DNA from: an uncultured Collinsella sp.
GTDB taxonomy: Bacteria > Actinomycetota > Coriobacteriia > Coriobacteriales > Coriobacteriaceae
NCBI GenBank assembly: GCA_902478985.1
Contig: CABSNH010000122.1
Span: forward strand, 1 to 5,038
Reading direction: 5' to 3'
Length of the DNA stretch: 5,038 nucleotides
The notes beneath the pieces are model-generated. The model ran no database searches and was not told the origin of the DNA. It saw nothing but the letters and a program-made list of their open reading frames with translations. Shown here piece after piece: positions 1 to 5,038 of this stretch. Numbering within the stretch: position 1 is the first letter of the stretch; every line of letters starts with the position of its first letter. The position numbers and the translations under genes are program-made.

Positions 1-276
1 GGCGGTGCCTCGATCTTTACCTTTGAGATTAAGGGTGGCCAGGAGGCAGCTTGGAAGTTCATCGATCATCTGCAGGTGTTCTCGCTGCTCGCCAACGTGG
101 CCGACGTCAAGTCGCTCGTCGTGCACCCGGCTACCACCACGCACTCCCAGCTCTCTGCCGAGGAGCTCGCCGAGCAGAACATCACGCCCTCCACGATCCG
201 TCTTTCCATCGGTACCGAGAACGCCAAGGATATCATTTGGGATCTGAAGCAGGCCTTCGCCGCGCTGGACGAGTAA
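1..276 (+). CDS. metY: O-acetylhomoserine sulfhydrylase (MetY type), C-terminal part
   Basis: This is the last 91 residues of a PLP-dependent Cys/Met-metabolism enzyme; the start lies before the window. Family members make homocysteine from O-acetyl-L-homoserine and sulfide in the cytoplasm, as direct sulfhydrylation in methionine synthesis. Seen in the sequence: an opening GGASIFTFEIKGG, then VFSLLANVADVKSLVVHPATTTHSQL (split here by position: residues 27-38 and 39-52), then TPSTIRLSIGTEN and a final helix ending in LDE. The HPA-TTHSQLS block and the IRLSIGTEN block are typical of the C-terminal domain of this family. The catalytic PLP lysine is in the missing N-terminal part and cannot be checked. 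A cystathionine gamma-synthase or methionine gamma-lyase is the alternative, but the VFSLLANVADVKS stretch suits the MetY group better. The gene is last in its transcript: a strong terminator follows 64 nt after the stop. Confidence 0.9.
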   Translation, partial: GGASIFTFEIKGGQEAAWKFIDHLQVFSLLANVADVKSLVVHPATTTHSQLSAEELAEQNITPSTIRLSIGTENAKDIIWDLKQAFAALDE

Positions 277-339
277 GGCGACTTGTGCAAGGACCCCCTT
301 GCGACTCGATAGGTATAACTGCATAAAATGCCTGCTCAA

Positions 340-378
340 GGCGCCTGTGCGAACAATGGTTGCACAGGCGCCTTTTTT
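340..378 (+). terminator. Intrinsic terminator of the metY transcript
   Basis: A perfect 11-bp GC-rich stem (340-350 with 362-372, GGCGCCTGTGC and its complement) encloses an 11-nt loop and is followed at once by six T's (373-378). It lies 64 nt after the metY stop and reads on the plus strand. It also shows that the open frame running from 299 into the next gene is not coding at its 5' end. Confidence 0.92.
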
Positions 379-571
379 GCATAGAGAGGGTGCAAAAACA
401 GGGTTTTTGGCACGCTTTATGCATTCGAGTTGTGGAAAACTCCTGTTGAGAGGATGTGAGTTTTACGCAATTGACGTGCGCCTTTTGAGTAAAACCGCAG
501 GTCGCGATTTGCTCGGGGTACTATGCAGCGCGATCGAATCACACGCAGCTCAAACGCAGCAAAAACGCACT
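379..571 (+). other. Non-coding leader region with several inverted repeats
   Basis: Between the metY terminator and the ribosome binding site of the secreted-protein gene lie about 190 nt with no convincing gene. The stretch is locally more A/T-rich than its neighbours. It holds TTTTGCA/TGCAAAA (375-381 with 391-397), AAAACTC/GAGTTTT (436-442 with 458-464) and GTTTTAC/GTAAAAC (460-466 with 489-495). The last two share bases 460-464, so they are mutually exclusive. A TTGACG at 471-476 resembles a -35 box, but no good -10 box sits at the right distance. The promoter of the downstream gene must be here or just upstream, yet I cannot place it. I did not recognise a known riboswitch, including the c-di-AMP type found upstream of some actinobacterial cell-wall genes. 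Confidence 0.4.
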
Positions 572-589
572 ACGGAGGTTTCCAGCTAC

Positions 590-1366
590 ATGAGGATTGA
601 TTCACGAAAACCGAAAGCCGCCGCCCTTTCCGCCGCTCTGACCGTGGCACTTTTGGCGGGCGCCGGCGCAACCGATGCCCACGCGGCAACACTGTCCGAC
701 ACGGTCGGATCCACGCCGTCCGAGGCGACGCTGATGCAGCCCGTCGACTATCGCGGCGACGGCTTTGGCTCCATGCAGGAGTGGAACGCCTCTATGGGGG
801 CCAAGCGCGATTCCCTGGAGGTCCGCGCCCAGATCATCATGAACATGTACGGTGACTATGCCACCGATGACGAGCGCGCTGTACTGCAAGGTTGTATCGA
901 TGGTGCGGGCAGTCTTTTGACGATGGAGGAGGTCGACGCGAAGTCGGCCGAGCTCGACGAGCTTCGCTCCGCGCTCGAGGATGCTAAGCGCGAGGCGCTC
1001 GAGGCTGCGGCTGCCGAAGCCGAGGCCGCTGAGGCCGTTCAGGCTTCGTATTACAACGCCGGCTCCGGCTCGTCTTACGCGTCTGCTGCGTATTACGCGA
1101 ACGGCTCGGGTCTGACGCGCTCGAGCGGCGTCAATAACTATAACGGTCGTCGTGAGACCTATTACAGCAGCAACGTGCTCTACCATCACCGCACGGGCGA
1201 GTGGACTCAGGATTCCGAGGGCTTTTGGCGCGATTCCGATGGTTACTACGTCGTTGCCGCGGGCGATAAGGCTCAGGGCTCCACGTTTACCGGTTCCAAG
1301 GGCGAGTGCAAGGTCTATGACTCCGGCTGCGCAGCCGGAACCACCGACTACTATACCGGTTGGTAA
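590..1366 (+). CDS. Secreted protein with coiled-coil and short C-terminal 3D-like domain
   Basis: A 258-residue protein predicted to be exported. Residues 1-32 form a Sec signal peptide: a basic N-region (RKPK), a hydrophobic core (ALSAALTVALLAGAG) and a cleavage site after AHA. Residues about 111-152 are Ala/Glu-rich and likely helical or coiled-coil. Residues about 153-190 are a Tyr/Ser/Gly/Asn-rich linker. The last 70 or so residues read RETYYSSN, then DGYYVVAAGD, then VYDSGCAAG, then TTDYYTGW. These blocks align by eye with the 3D domain (VAADP...DTGGAIKG...IDLY), including three aspartates (D226, D244, D253). Family knowledge links 3D domains to cell-wall lytic or Rpf-type proteins, so a surface or peptidoglycan role is inferred, not shown. 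C240 and C247 could pair. The start is ATG 590, behind GGAGG at 574-578 with an 11-nt spacer. The open frame extends upstream to 299, but it runs through the metY terminator, so the longer start is rejected. Confidence 0.85.
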   Translation: MRIDSRKPKAAALSAALTVALLAGAGATDAHAATLSDTVGSTPSEATLMQPVDYRGDGFGSMQEWNASMGAKRDSLEVRAQIIMNMYGDYATDDERAVLQGCIDGAGSLLTMEEVDAKSAELDELRSALEDAKREALEAAAAEAEAAEAVQASYYNAGSGSSYASAAYYANGSGLTRSSGVNNYNGRRETYYSSNVLYHHRTGEWTQDSEGFWRDSDGYYVVAAGDKAQGSTFTGSKGECKVYDSGCAAGTTDYYTGW

Positions 1367-1390
1367 TCTGCCATAAGCCAATAGGACATG

Positions 1391-1443
1391 ACGGGCGGGC
1401 GTCTTTACCGAGCCTTTGGGCAACGTAAGGGCGTCCGTTTTTT
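1391..1443 (+). terminator. Probable intrinsic terminator after the secreted-protein gene
   Basis: ACGGGCG (1391-1397) pairs with CGTCCGT (1432-1438) with one G-U pair. An inner stem, TCTTTA (1402-1407) with TAAGGG (1426-1431), contains two G-U pairs and is separated from the outer stem by a small bulge. T's run to 1443. The structure is imperfect, but its position 25 nt after the stop and its U-tract support a terminator. Confidence 0.65.
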
Positions 1444-1553
1444 GTGCATGCTTGAGCTAACAGAGCGCTTACCGTGGCAGTACGCCGCGCATATGGGCGC
1501 GGGGCACACTGGTTCTTGAGAATTAAGGTCTTTCTCTTGGAGGAAGTGGTCTT

Positions 1554-1760
1554 GTGAACGCTCGAGATATCGCCGTTGCCGCCGTCGCATTGGTGCTTGG
1601 CTGCCTTGGTCCTACGGCCGCGCTCGTTGCGGGTATGCAGGGGGCATGCGGGGCTACTCCAACCGTGGTTGGCGCGCTGATCGCAGCGGCGCTGCTGGGA
1701 AGCGCCGGCGTGCTGCTTTGCCGCGATGACGAGGACGAGGTGCCGGAGTCGCAACGCTAA
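1554..1760 (+). CDS. Small two-helix membrane protein, unknown function
   Basis: A 68-residue protein I do not recognise. It starts with GTG 1554 behind GGAGG (1539-1543) with a 10-nt spacer, a convincing initiation site. Two hydrophobic segments are visible: about residues 5-27 (IAVAAVALVLGCLGPTAALV) and about 36-55 (TVVGALIAAALLGSAGVLLC). A short Gly/Cys/Thr turn separates them, and the C-terminal tail is acidic (RDDEDEVPES). There is no lysine; the only charges outside the tail are R4 and D5. The likely topology is a hairpin with both ends on the cytoplasmic side, an inference from R4 and R57 near the membrane edges. The gene stands alone between two terminators, so it is probably transcribed by itself. 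The 110 nt before it contain a GC hairpin (CCGCGC 1485-1490 with GCGCGG 1497-1502) but no clear promoter. Confidence 0.72.
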   Translation: MNARDIAVAAVALVLGCLGPTAALVAGMQGACGATPTVVGALIAAALLGSAGVLLCRDDEDEVPESQR

Positions 1761-1797
1761 CTGTTGTGAGATTGGCTGCCGGTCATAGACGAAGATG

Positions 1798-1837
1798 AAA
1801 GCCGCCGCAGGGGGAACGGTTTCCTTGCGGCGGCTTT
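1798..1837. terminator. Bidirectional terminator between convergent genes
   Basis: A perfect 12-bp stem: AAAGCCGCCGCA (1798-1809) with TGCGGCGGCTTT (1826-1837). The loop can form a further small GGAA/TTCC helix. The stem's own A/T ends give a short U-run on either strand. It sits between the plus-strand membrane protein (ends 1760) and the minus-strand reductase (ends 1871), so it can serve both transcripts. Confidence 0.8.
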
Positions 1838-1870
1838 GCTGTTAAGGCTGTTGAATGCGGTGCGTTGGCG

Positions 1871-2785
1871 TTACCAGCTTGCCTCGATATCACGGATGCG
1901 CTGGTAGAGCCAATCGTTTTGCGGCACTTGGATATCGTGTTTGGCTGCGAGGCGGCAGATGGTGCCCGCGAACTCATCAACCTCGGTTTTGCGCCTTGCG
2001 ACGCGGTCTTGAGCCATCGAGGGCATACCGGCGGGGTCGATTCCCTCGATGAGATGCACCATCTGCGTCAGGTCTGCCTCGGTCAGCTCAATGCCCTCGG
2101 CGTTGGCGACCGCAAGCGTTTCGCGCATGGCGGAAACAAAGCAGCGACGCTGCTCGGAGCCCGGCTCCGTGGCGCTTCCGTAGGTCCCGGCGTAGGCCAT
2201 GCAGGTCTGGTTGATGCCGTCGTTGAGCATGAGTTTAGCCCACATGCGGTGCACAATGTCGCTCTCGACGGTATGGGCGATGCCGCATCGTGTGTAGAGC
2301 TTGTCGATGGCGGTGACGGTTGCGGGCTCGGTGCACGCTGCCGCGCCAAAGCGAATCTCGCCCGCATTGGTAAAGGTGAGCGCGCCGTCGAGGAATACGG
2401 CGTCCATGCCCTGGCAGATACCCAGGACGGTGCGCTTCCAGCCAAAGTGCTCGGCTATCTTTTGCTCGCTCGTAATGCCGTTGCACAGCGAGGCGATGAG
2501 CGTATTGGGGCCCACGATGTGTTCCATAGTCTTGAGCGCCTGGTCGAGTCCAGTCGTCTTGACCGTGAGAATGACCAGATCGGCGGGCGTTGCCTCGCTG
2601 GCGCGCACGGACTTGAGTGCGCAGGGCTCGCCGTTGACCGTAAGGGCGTCGCCTGCGTGACGCTCGAAACGGGCGTCGTCCATGACGTATTCGACGGCAT
2701 CGTCGCCGAGTGCCTGGGCGATCATGCTGCCGTAGAGTAGCCCGACGCCGCCCTTGCCGATAAAGGCGACCTTGTTGATCTGCAT
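1871..2785 (-). CDS. panE: Ketopantoate reductase family protein (2-dehydropantoate 2-reductase-like)
   Basis: A 304-residue cytoplasmic oxidoreductase of the ApbA/PanE family, which reduces 2-dehydropantoate to pantoate with NADPH in pantothenate/CoA synthesis. Seen: an N-terminal Rossmann fold with GKGGVG (residues 10-15, GxGxxG), VKTTG with K76, and LCNG with N102. The C-terminal helical domain has WAKLMLNDGINQ with K184, N188 and N192, spaced exactly like E. coli K176, N180 and N184. It ends with SMAQDRVARRKTEVDEFAG, where E268 matches E. coli E256. All catalytic positions I can align are present, and the length is normal for the family (about 300). The true substrate could be another 2-oxoacid, since many genomes carry PanE paralogues and no panB or panC is nearby. 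Start choice: the ATG at 2794 touches the GAGGAG motif with no spacer, while the ATG at 2785 has a 9-nt spacer. I therefore use 2785 and drop the three residues MIH. Confidence 0.88.
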   Translation of the reverse strand: MQINKVAFIGKGGVGLLYGSMIAQALGDDAVEYVMDDARFERHAGDALTVNGEPCALKSVRASEATPADLVILTVKTTGLDQALKTMEHIVGPNTLIASLCNGITSEQKIAEHFGWKRTVLGICQGMDAVFLDGALTFTNAGEIRFGAAACTEPATVTAIDKLYTRCGIAHTVESDIVHRMWAKLMLNDGINQTCMAYAGTYGSATEPGSEQRRCFVSAMRETLAVANAEGIELTEADLTQMVHLIEGIDPAGMPSMAQDRVARRKTEVDEFAGTICRLAAKHDIQVPQNDWLYQRIRDIEASW

Positions 2786-2794
2786 GTGAATCAT

Positions 2795-2800
2795 CTCCTC
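2795..2800 (-). promoter_or_regulatory. Ribosome binding site that decides the panE start
   Basis: The minus strand reads GAGGAG at 2800-2795. It abuts the first in-frame ATG (2794-2792) with zero spacing, which is too close for initiation. It lies 9 nt before the second in-frame ATG (2785-2783), a normal distance. Confidence 0.8.
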
Positions 2801-2802
2801 AC

Positions 2803-2829
2803 AAAAAGGCGCCCGCGTGCGGGGCGCCT
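2803..2829 (-). terminator. Terminator-like hairpin abutting the panE ribosome binding site
   Basis: On the minus strand AGGCGCCC (2829-2822) pairs perfectly with GGGCGCCT (2814-2807) around a 7-nt loop. Five U's follow (2807-2803, the first also ending the stem). It is 72 nt downstream of the stop of the 64-codon ORF and would end that transcript. It finishes only two bases before the panE Shine-Dalgarno, so it may instead act as an attenuator or 5' leader hairpin of panE. Confidence 0.7.
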
Positions 2830-2834
2830 GATGG

Positions 2835-2840
2835 ATTGTA
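2835..2840 (-). promoter_or_regulatory. Possible -10 element for panE
   Basis: The minus strand reads TACAAT (2840-2835), a 5/6 match to TATAAT, 50 nt before the panE start. Transcription from it would begin about where the terminator-like hairpin begins. No convincing -35 box is present; the best candidate is TGCACG at an 18-nt spacing, a 3/6 match. The call rests mainly on the need for a promoter here if the hairpin really stops upstream transcription. Confidence 0.3.
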
Positions 2841-2901
2841 TGCCGCTGGGGCGTGTAGCGTGCACCGGAGGCTGAATTTAGAAGAACAAACGCATGGGAA
2901 C

Positions 2902-3096
2902 TTATGCCGCGGGGCAGATGGCAAAAACGCGTGCGGGATATCCAACGCCATCGCGCACCTTGGGGAAGGTGCAGAAGATGACGGCGCCTGTGGCGGGAAG
3001 CTCGTCCAGATGGTCCATGATCTCGATCTGGTAACGGTCGACCGAGAGGATGTATTGCTCGCCGGGATAGGGGTAGGCGTCCTCACGCGTGGCCAC
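2902..3096 (-). pseudogene. C-terminal remnant of a cyclase/kynurenine-formamidase-family protein (64 codons)
   Basis: The 64-residue product contains HLDELPATGAVIF, then PKVRDGVGYPARVFAI. This is the pattern I know from the C-terminal end of cyclase-family proteins (PF04199, kynurenine formamidase-like): LxxLPxxGA-x(n)-PKxxxGxGxPxRVxA. Full members are roughly 200-280 residues and carry an N-terminal HxGTHxDxPxH metal-binding motif. That motif is absent here, so the piece cannot be a normal hydrolase. The ORF nevertheless has an intact start: GTG 3096 behind AAAGGAGG (3109-3102) with a 5-nt spacer, and an in-frame TGA (3111-3109) just upstream overlapping that site. It has no visible frameshift. 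The upstream 150 nt show no cyclase-like frame that I can read. Either it is the surviving end of a deleted gene, or it is a short protein that kept only this beta-strand module. The family match is from memory and moderate. Confidence 0.6.
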
Positions 3097-3258
3097 GCTC
3101 GCCTCCTTTCATCGGGCTTTTTGCTGATGTTAAAGCGGTGCCGTGACGGCCTGATTTCTGCTGCGTTACGATACGTTCTCGATTGCGATTCCGATGTGCT
3201 TCGATGACGTGACAGGTTTGTTTCGCCTTATCAGGGCTTCGATGGGGGAGGAGGGGCC

Positions 3259-4449
3259 GTGCAATATCGCGTTGACCCCAAAAGCGGTAACCGTATCTCG
3301 GCGTTGGGGCTGGGCTGCATGAGGTTTCCCGGTGCGCCGGGACGCCCGGATGCGAAGACAGCCGACGCCATCATCTCCCGTGCGGTGGAGCAGGGGATTA
3401 ACTACCTGGACACGGCCTATCTCTATCCCGGCAACGAGGCTTGCGTGGGCGCTTCGCTTGAGCGCCTAGGCCTACGCGACCAGGTTTTGCTCGCGACCAA
3501 GCTGCCGCATGCTTCGTGCAAATGCGCGGAGGATTTCGACCGGTTCTTCGACGAGCAACTGTGCCGCCTGCGGACCGACCATATCGACTATTACCTCATG
3601 CACAACATTACCTCGCCCGCCCAGTGGGAACGTGTGGTGGCGTTGGGCATCGAGGACTGGATCGCGCGTCAAAAGGCGGCGGGGCGCATTCGCCAGATTG
3701 GTTTTTCGTATCACGGCAGCGCGGCGGATTTCCTGACGGTGCTTGACGCATATGACTGGGATTTTTGCCAGATCCAGTACAACTATGCCGGCGAGCGTTA
3801 CCAAGCGGGAACGGCAGGACTCATGGCGGCTGCGGAGCGCGGTCTTGCGGTGTTTGTGATGGAGCCACTGCTGGGCGGTCGTCTAGCGGGCAAACTTCCG
3901 CCGCGGGCACGCGCTGTGCTCGATGGCGCCCGTGACCCGCATTTGCGCACTCCGGCCGCCTGGGGGCTTTCGTGGGTGTGGAACCATCCTCAGGTGACGA
4001 TGCTGCTTTCGGGTATGACCGATACCGCGCAAGTGGATGAGAACGCGGCGTTGGCCGATCGGGCCCTGCCGGATTCGATGACGGCTGCTCAGCTCGATGC
4101 CATCGCACGCGTGCTGAGGGAGTTTGAAAAATCGAATCGCGTGCCCTGCACGGGATGCGGCTATTGCATGCCGTGTCCTAAAGGCATCAATATCCCTGGG
4201 TGTTTTGCTGCCTACAACGCAAGCTATGCGCACAGCTGGTTTACGGGGCTGTCTCAATACTTTACGGCGAGCGCGGTGCGGACGAACGAGCCCAAGCTGG
4301 TGAGCAATTGCGTCAAGTGCGGCAAATGCGCGCGGCATTGCCCGCAGCACATCGATATCCCCGGGCGCTTGGACGACGTACGCCGCCGTTTTCAGCCTGG
4401 CTCCATGACGGCGGTGCTTAAGGCCTTCGGCAAAACGCGCTCCTCGTGA
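3259..4449 (+). CDS. Aldo/keto reductase with C-terminal two-[4Fe-4S] ferredoxin-like domain
   Basis: A complete 396-residue cytoplasmic oxidoreductase. Residues 1 to about 285 form an aldo/keto reductase TIM barrel: GLGCMRFP near the N-terminus, INYLDTAYLYPGNE, LLATKLPH, YLMHN, then IRQIGFSYHG and QIQYNYAG. The AKR tetrad is intact: D51, Y56, K81 and H115. Residues about 295-372 add an iron-sulfur module. C297, C300, C303 and C306 (CTGCGYCMPCP) form one set. C351, C354, C357 and C361 (CVKCGKCARHCP) form a second. Together they should bind two [4Fe-4S] clusters. This domain pair is common in anaerobes and is annotated as Fe-S AKR; the physiological substrate is generally unknown. The clusters suggest electron exchange with ferredoxin or flavin partners rather than only NAD(P)H. 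The start is GTG 3259, with AGGAGG-type Shine-Dalgarno sequence at 3247-3254. It is divergent from the cyclase remnant and 90 nt before a codirectional Gfo/Idh gene, with which it may be co-expressed. Confidence 0.92.
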   Translation: MQYRVDPKSGNRISALGLGCMRFPGAPGRPDAKTADAIISRAVEQGINYLDTAYLYPGNEACVGASLERLGLRDQVLLATKLPHASCKCAEDFDRFFDEQLCRLRTDHIDYYLMHNITSPAQWERVVALGIEDWIARQKAAGRIRQIGFSYHGSAADFLTVLDAYDWDFCQIQYNYAGERYQAGTAGLMAAAERGLAVFVMEPLLGGRLAGKLPPRARAVLDGARDPHLRTPAAWGLSWVWNHPQVTMLLSGMTDTAQVDENAALADRALPDSMTAAQLDAIARVLREFEKSNRVPCTGCGYCMPCPKGINIPGCFAAYNASYAHSWFTGLSQYFTASAVRTNEPKLVSNCVKCGKCARHCPQHIDIPGRLDDVRRRFQPGSMTAVLKAFGKTRSS

Positions 4450-4460
4450 CCCTTTTATAA

Positions 4461-4524
4461 CTTGCGGTGGAATAGTTCCTGCTTGCGGCAGAATAAGGCA
4501 TCGACAGGAACTATTTCACCGCAA
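4461..4524. repeat. Intergenic inverted repeat built from three copies of a TTGCGG..AATA core
   Basis: Bases 4462-4481 and 4505-4524 form a 20-bp inverted repeat with a single G-T pair, around a 23-nt loop. The loop carries a third copy in direct orientation: CTTGCGGTGGAATA (4461-4474) and CTTGCGGCAGAATA (4482-4495) match at 12 of 14 bases and are 21 bp apart. The third, inverted copy (4524-4512) reads TTGCGGTGAAATA. The left arm also contains a small dyad, GGAA-TAG-TTCC. No T-run follows on either strand, so this is not an ordinary terminator. The right arm ends 3 nt before the purine-rich ribosome binding site of the next gene. Confidence 0.8.
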
Positions 4525-4539
4525 CTGAAGGGGGCTGTC

Positions 4540-5038
4540 GTGGGCCATCGGGATTCATGTGATGATTTGCGTGAGGTTCGTTGGGGCGTTTTGGGCGCTG
4601 GACACATTTCGCATCGATTTGCATCGTCGCTCAAGGAGGTGGACGGGGCACGGCTTGTGGCTGCCGCCGGCCGCACTCCTTCGCATGTTGAGGAGTTTTG
4701 CAGGGCGTTTTCGATTGATGCCGCGCACAGTTATGCCACGGCTGACGATAGCGGCGATGCGGCTTATGATGCGCTGATTGCCGACCCCGATGTCGACGCA
4801 ATCTACTTGGCTCTTCCACATGGCATGCATGCGCATTGGGTCTGTCGGACACTGCGCGCGGGAAAGGCCGTACTGTGCGAAAAGCCGGCCGTTTTGAACG
4901 AAGAAGAGGCCCATGCGATCGCCTCCGTTTCCCGTGAGTGCGGCGTGCCGTTTATGGAAGCGATGAAAAATCGGTTTTGCCCGATGCGTACTCGCGTGAA
5001 GGGCTTGCTTGCGTTGGGCGAGCTCGGCCGTATCGTTT
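4540..5038 (+). CDS. Gfo/Idh/MocA-family oxidoreductase, N-terminal part
   Basis: The first 166 codons of an NAD(P)-dependent oxidoreductase, cut by the window end; full members are about 330-400 residues. Seen: VRWGVLGAGHIS (residues 13-24), the Rossmann GxGxxx loop at the N-terminus; then ADPDVDAIYLALPHGMH (about 81-97); then AGKAVLCEKPAVLNEEEA with the family's EKP motif at E114-P116, where the lysine is the usual catalytic residue; then PFMEAMKNRF (137-146), entering the second domain. Substrates in this family are sugars, inositols and related cyclic compounds; the visible part does not fix one. The start is GTG 4540 behind GAAGGGGG (4527-4534) with a 5-nt spacer. It leaves about 12 residues before the first beta strand, slightly long, and TTG 4567 in frame is a weaker alternative. 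It is codirectional with the Fe-S aldo/keto reductase 90 nt upstream. The intergenic repeat lies between them, so the two may be co-transcribed or separately controlled. Confidence 0.9.
   Translation, partial: MGHRDSCDDLREVRWGVLGAGHISHRFASSLKEVDGARLVAAAGRTPSHVEEFCRAFSIDAAHSYATADDSGDAAYDALIADPDVDAIYLALPHGMHAHWVCRTLRAGKAVLCEKPAVLNEEEAHAIASVSRECGVPFMEAMKNRFCPMRTRVKGLLALGELGRIV

Noticed and set aside
379..571. c-di-AMP (ydaO-type) or other known riboswitch in the leader
   Set aside because: I looked for conserved core sequences and found none that I could match with confidence.
299..589. In-frame upstream extension of the secreted-protein ORF (97 extra residues)
   Set aside because: It runs through the strong metY terminator, lacks a ribosome binding site, and would bury the clear signal peptide that begins at the ATG at 590.
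602..1423. 273-residue open frame on the minus strand opposite the secreted-protein gene
   Set aside because: A low-complexity product that mirrors the GC-biased codons of the real gene; no ribosome binding site or recognisable motif.
1865..2740. 291-residue open frame on the plus strand opposite panE
   Set aside because: A shadow of panE, whose catalytic motifs and family length are clear on the other strand; the product matches nothing I know.
3143..3172. Possible promoter for the AKR gene (GTGACG, 18 nt, TACGAT)
   Set aside because: Both boxes are only 4/6 matches with a long spacer and lie about 90 nt from the start; too weak to annotate.
4461..4524. Reading the large inverted repeat as a terminator of the AKR gene
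   Set aside because: No U-tract follows the stem on either strand, and a 23-nt loop holding a third repeat copy is atypical for an intrinsic terminator.
4555..4914. Minus-strand frame opposite the Gfo/Idh gene
   Set aside because: The plus strand encodes unmistakable GAGHIS and CEKP motifs in an uninterrupted frame that runs off the window; the minus frame is a by-product.

Overview
This window looks like the chromosome of a GC-rich gut actinobacterium of the Coriobacteriia, most probably Collinsella or a close relative. That placement is an inference from codon use (strong G/C at third positions), GTG starts behind strong GGAGG-type ribosome binding sites, and gene content. No rRNA or other marker gene is present to prove it. 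I see no tRNA, rRNA, CRISPR array, transposase, integrase or phage gene.

Layout, left to right. Positions 1-276 hold the C-terminal 91 residues of a PLP-dependent O-acetylhomoserine sulfhydrylase (MetY type), closed by a strong intrinsic terminator at 340-378. A structured non-coding leader of about 200 nt follows. Then comes a secreted 258-residue protein (590-1366) with a signal peptide, an Ala/Glu-rich helix, a Tyr/Ser/Gly-rich linker and a short C-terminal domain that resembles the '3D' double-psi beta-barrel of cell-wall-acting proteins. A weaker terminator follows, then a 68-residue two-helix membrane protein (1554-1760). A bidirectional terminator (1798-1837) separates this rightward block from leftward genes.

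The leftward block (minus strand) has a ketopantoate-reductase-family gene (1871-2785, panE-like). Upstream of it is a 64-codon ORF (2902-3096) that matches only the C-terminal end of the cyclase/kynurenine-formamidase family and is probably a gene remnant. A terminator hairpin between them ends only two bases before the panE Shine-Dalgarno sequence.

Divergent from this, on the plus strand, is a complete aldo/keto reductase fused to a C-terminal two-[4Fe-4S] ferredoxin-like module (3259-4449). After an unusual intergenic inverted and direct repeat (4461-4524) comes the start of a Gfo/Idh/MocA-family oxidoreductase (4540 to the window end, truncated by the window).

The genes are mostly independent metabolic units: methionine/homocysteine synthesis, pantothenate-type ketoacid reduction and two NAD(P)-type oxidoreductases. 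The last two are codirectional and may be co-expressed. I do not see a clear new multi-gene system. The most interesting signals are non-coding: the repeat-built intergenic element before the Gfo/Idh gene, and the terminator jammed against the panE ribosome binding site. Next come the short 3D-like secreted protein and the cyclase remnant.
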